Origin: Saprospiraceae bacterium
GTDB lineage: Bacteria > Bacteroidota > Bacteroidia > Chitinophagales > Saprospiraceae
Reading direction: 5' to 3'
Assembly (NCBI GenBank): GCA_028279185.1
Contig: JANQSS010000325.1
Span: 122,025-186,024 of the forward strand
Length of the DNA stretch: 64,000 bases
Below are positions 63,737 to 64,000 of this stretch, one piece after another. A program made the position numbers and the translations under genes. Position 1 is the first letter of the stretch, and the number at the start of each line of letters is the position of its first letter. The notes under the pieces were generated by a model. That model ran no database searches. It was not told the origin of the DNA and was given only the letters and a program-made list of their open reading frames with translations.

Positions 63737-64000
63737 TTATTCAACTTTGAAGTCAAATGTGATAGTTCCACATTGTTCTTCGATGTCGGCCGAGTCAAAT
63801 TTGTATTTGTTGGCAGCCCGTTTTGCTTTTTGGCGTAATTCTCCATCTACCGTTGTACTGCCTCGTTGTGTAAACGTTGCTTCGGTAACCTTGCCTTGTG
63901 CATCGACGCAAACTTTCATCACAATCTTTCCCGTTTTCTGAGAATCGTCTTTCACCTCGGGTTCAAAGAGAACACCTCTATTTGCCAGACCACCACCGAT
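63737..64000 (-). CDS. TonB-like protein, C-terminal end only (runs off right edge)
   Basis: The minus-strand frame is open to the window edge (about 87 codons seen). It reads GGGLANRGVLFEPEVKDD, then SQKTGKIVMKVCVDAQGKV, TEATFTQRGSTTVDGELRQ, KYKFDSADIEEQCGTITF and DFKVE-stop. The TGxVxVxVxVDxxGxV pattern and QCGTIxFDFKV ending are the TonB C-terminal domain of Bacteroidota TonB-like proteins encoded beside exbD and folC. The GTG at 63955 is internal to the frame and is not the true start. Confidence 0.85.
   Translation of the reverse strand: MGGGLANRGVLFEPEVKDDSQKTGKIVMKVCVDAQGKVTEATFTQRGSTTVDGELRQKAKRAANKYKFDSADIEEQCGTITFDFKVE

Noticed and set aside
1..64000. CRISPR arrays, phage genes, integrases, restriction or other defence cassettes
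   Set aside because: No regular spaced repeats, phage structural genes, integrases or defence-system cores were found apart from the single CHAT protein and one transposase-like fragment.

Overview
The window looks like chromosome of a member of the Bacteroidota, most plausibly a Saprospiria-type (Saprospiraceae-like) bacterium. The reasons are families largely confined to that phylum (DUF4293, DUF3127, DUF5686, DUF4249, OstA-like, MbnP-like, GLPGLI-like), a type IX secretion (T9SS) C-terminal sorting domain, an FecI/FecR/TonB-receptor unit, a Bacteroidota-style ExbB/ExbD cluster, and TAnnTTTG promoter elements with no obvious Shine-Dalgarno sites. Species cannot be fixed from the sequence alone.

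Left part (1-10.7 kb, mostly minus strand): the N-terminal part of an OstA/LptA-like protein coupled to a D-amino-acid-oxidase-type flavoprotein; a DUF4293 membrane protein; an ExbB - membrane protein - ExbD - ExbD operon plus a third ExbD, interrupted by a lipoprotein gene sitting between two copies of a 121-bp direct repeat; tRNA-Ser(GGA); TatD; a large glycosyltransferase fusion; and RecR. From 10.8 to 20 kb come the pyruvate dehydrogenase E2 subunit, a membrane-anchored TPR-CHAT protein, and two paralogous secreted proteins (GLPGLI-like domain plus thioredoxin-like domain) that flank a TetR/NTF2-like/DinB operon with a clear palindromic operator.

Middle (20-34 kb): a periplasmic molybdenum hydroxylase with its 2Fe-2S subunit and a cytochrome c; proC, preceded by an unusually structured, terminator-bearing 200-nt element that I consider the best candidate here for an undescribed regulatory RNA; then a run of minus-strand genes TerC - ApbE - DnaQ-like exonuclease - two MbnP-like lipoproteins - MauG/MbnH-like di-heme enzyme, which looks like a copper or tryptophan-oxidation module; a short transposase fossil; an outer-membrane beta-barrel protein; and a T9SS-exported LVIVD-repeat protein.

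Right part (34-64 kb): a DUF5686 outer-membrane protein; a PaaK-like adenylating enzyme paired with a halogenase-like flavoprotein; two unknown secreted proteins; an alanine/sodium symporter followed by folK and a deoxynucleoside kinase; 3-hydroxyacyl-CoA dehydrogenase; CutA; a TRAP-type binding protein and a lipase-like hydrolase; a Spy-like protein, a FadL-like porin and an extremely low-complexity secreted protein; prolyl-tRNA synthetase; DUF3127; a glycosyltransferase; dihydroorotase; purK-purE; ubiX; a sigma-ECF/FecR/TonB receptor/DUF4249 unit; and folC with the C-terminal end of a TonB-like protein running off the right edge. Most of the window is ordinary housekeeping and envelope biology. 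The accessory signals are the 121-bp repeat, the proC leader, the MbnP/MauG cassette, the CHAT protein and the GLPGLI-thioredoxin paralogues.
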